From Chryseobacterium bernardetii (GTDB taxonomy: Bacteria > Bacteroidota > Bacteroidia > Flavobacteriales > Weeksellaceae), in NCBI RefSeq assembly GCF_003815975.1, contig NZ_CP033932.1, positions 1,708,501 through 1,772,500 of the forward strand: a stretch of DNA of 64,000 nt, written 5' to 3'. Every line of letters starts with the position of its first letter. Within the stretch, counting starts at the first letter, position 1. Below, in pieces: positions 63,760-64,000 of the stretch. The notes below the pieces were generated by a model. It searched no databases, was not told where the DNA came from, and saw nothing but the letters and a program-made list of their open reading frames with translations. The translations under genes and the position numbers were made by a program.

Positions 63760-64000
63760 AAAGAAATCGTTAAGGGCGTATGGCGGATGCCTAGGCTTTC
63801 AGAGGCGACGAAGGACGTGGTAAGCTGCGAAAAGCTGCGGGGATTGGCACACACGAATAGATCCGCAGATGTCCGAATGGGGCAACCCAATACATTGAAG
63901 ATGTATTACCTCGTAAGAGGAGCAAACCCGGAGAACTGAAACATCTAAGTACCCGGAGGAAAAGAAATCGAAGAGATTCCGTAAGTAGTGGCGAGCGAAA
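63760..64000 (+). rRNA. 23S ribosomal RNA, 5' part (continues beyond window)
   Basis: TAAGGGCGTATGGCGGATGC, then CTAGGC, aligns with the 23S 5' end (GTACACGGTGGATGCC in E. coli), and the conserved GGCGACGAAGGACGTG and GCTGCGAAAAGC follow. The start is placed by alignment from memory and may be off by some bases. The remainder of the gene and 5S are outside the window. Confidence 0.93.

Overview
The window comes from a low-GC flavobacterium, most likely Chryseobacterium or a close relative. Support: the 16S rRNA sequence type, Bacteroidota promoters (TTG near -33 and TAnnTTTG near -7), almost no Shine-Dalgarno sequences, several outer-membrane beta-barrel receptors without a carboxypeptidase-like N-domain, an OmpA protein with thrombospondin-3 repeats, and a 16S 3' end in which the usual anti-Shine-Dalgarno core is altered.

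Layout. 1-6.2 kb: the end of the ribosomal-protein/rpoA operon, a small lipoprotein, then a four-gene two-component operon (LuxR-type regulator, cytosolic unknown, membrane unknown, histidine kinase) and a second unit (unknown plus probable outer-membrane protein). Both units start with the same palindrome placed identically on the promoter, so they look like one regulatory circuit. 6.4-14.4 kb: enolase, citrate synthase, a secreted esterase, HxlR and AraC regulators, an outer-membrane receptor, and two unlisted tandem genes for 52- and 54-residue peptides with a double-glycine leader and a six-cysteine core. 14.6-24.8 kb: two amidinotransferase-fold enzymes (one CtlX), a decayed membrane gene, a GH43 enzyme, a lipoprotein hydrolase and a tandem pair of outer-membrane receptors. 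24.8-35 kb: housekeeping genes (nadD, recJ, an M48 protease, an ABC-F ATPase, smpB, OmpA, YebC) and a phosphoesterase/glycosyltransferase pair.

35-43.3 kb: an RDD gene divergent from a SpoIIM / DUF4129 / DUF4350 / MoxR / DUF58 membrane operon. The operon is interrupted between MoxR and DUF58 by a broken 23S-intervening-sequence (four-helix-bundle) gene flanked by imperfect inverted repeats. It is followed by 17 perfect copies of the heptamer GCAATAA running into the start codon of an OsmC-like gene. 43.3-46 kb: a GH63-type glucosidase. 46-56 kb: a methionine region behind a SAM-I riboswitch: metX, an ACT-homoserine dehydrogenase without kinase domain, a sulfhydrylase, a split methionine synthase with a fatty-acid desaturase between its halves, and metF. 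56-60.2 kb: an acetyltransferase-like protein, folE, a DinB-like protein and cysS.

60.3-64 kb: 1.3 kb without genes, made of hairpins and probable dispersed repeats, then three stacked rRNA promoters and an rRNA operon (16S, tRNA-Ile, tRNA-Ala, start of 23S). The most interesting items are the tandem peptides, the shared palindrome of the two-component system, the heptamer array, the interrupted MoxR operon and the altered anti-Shine-Dalgarno.
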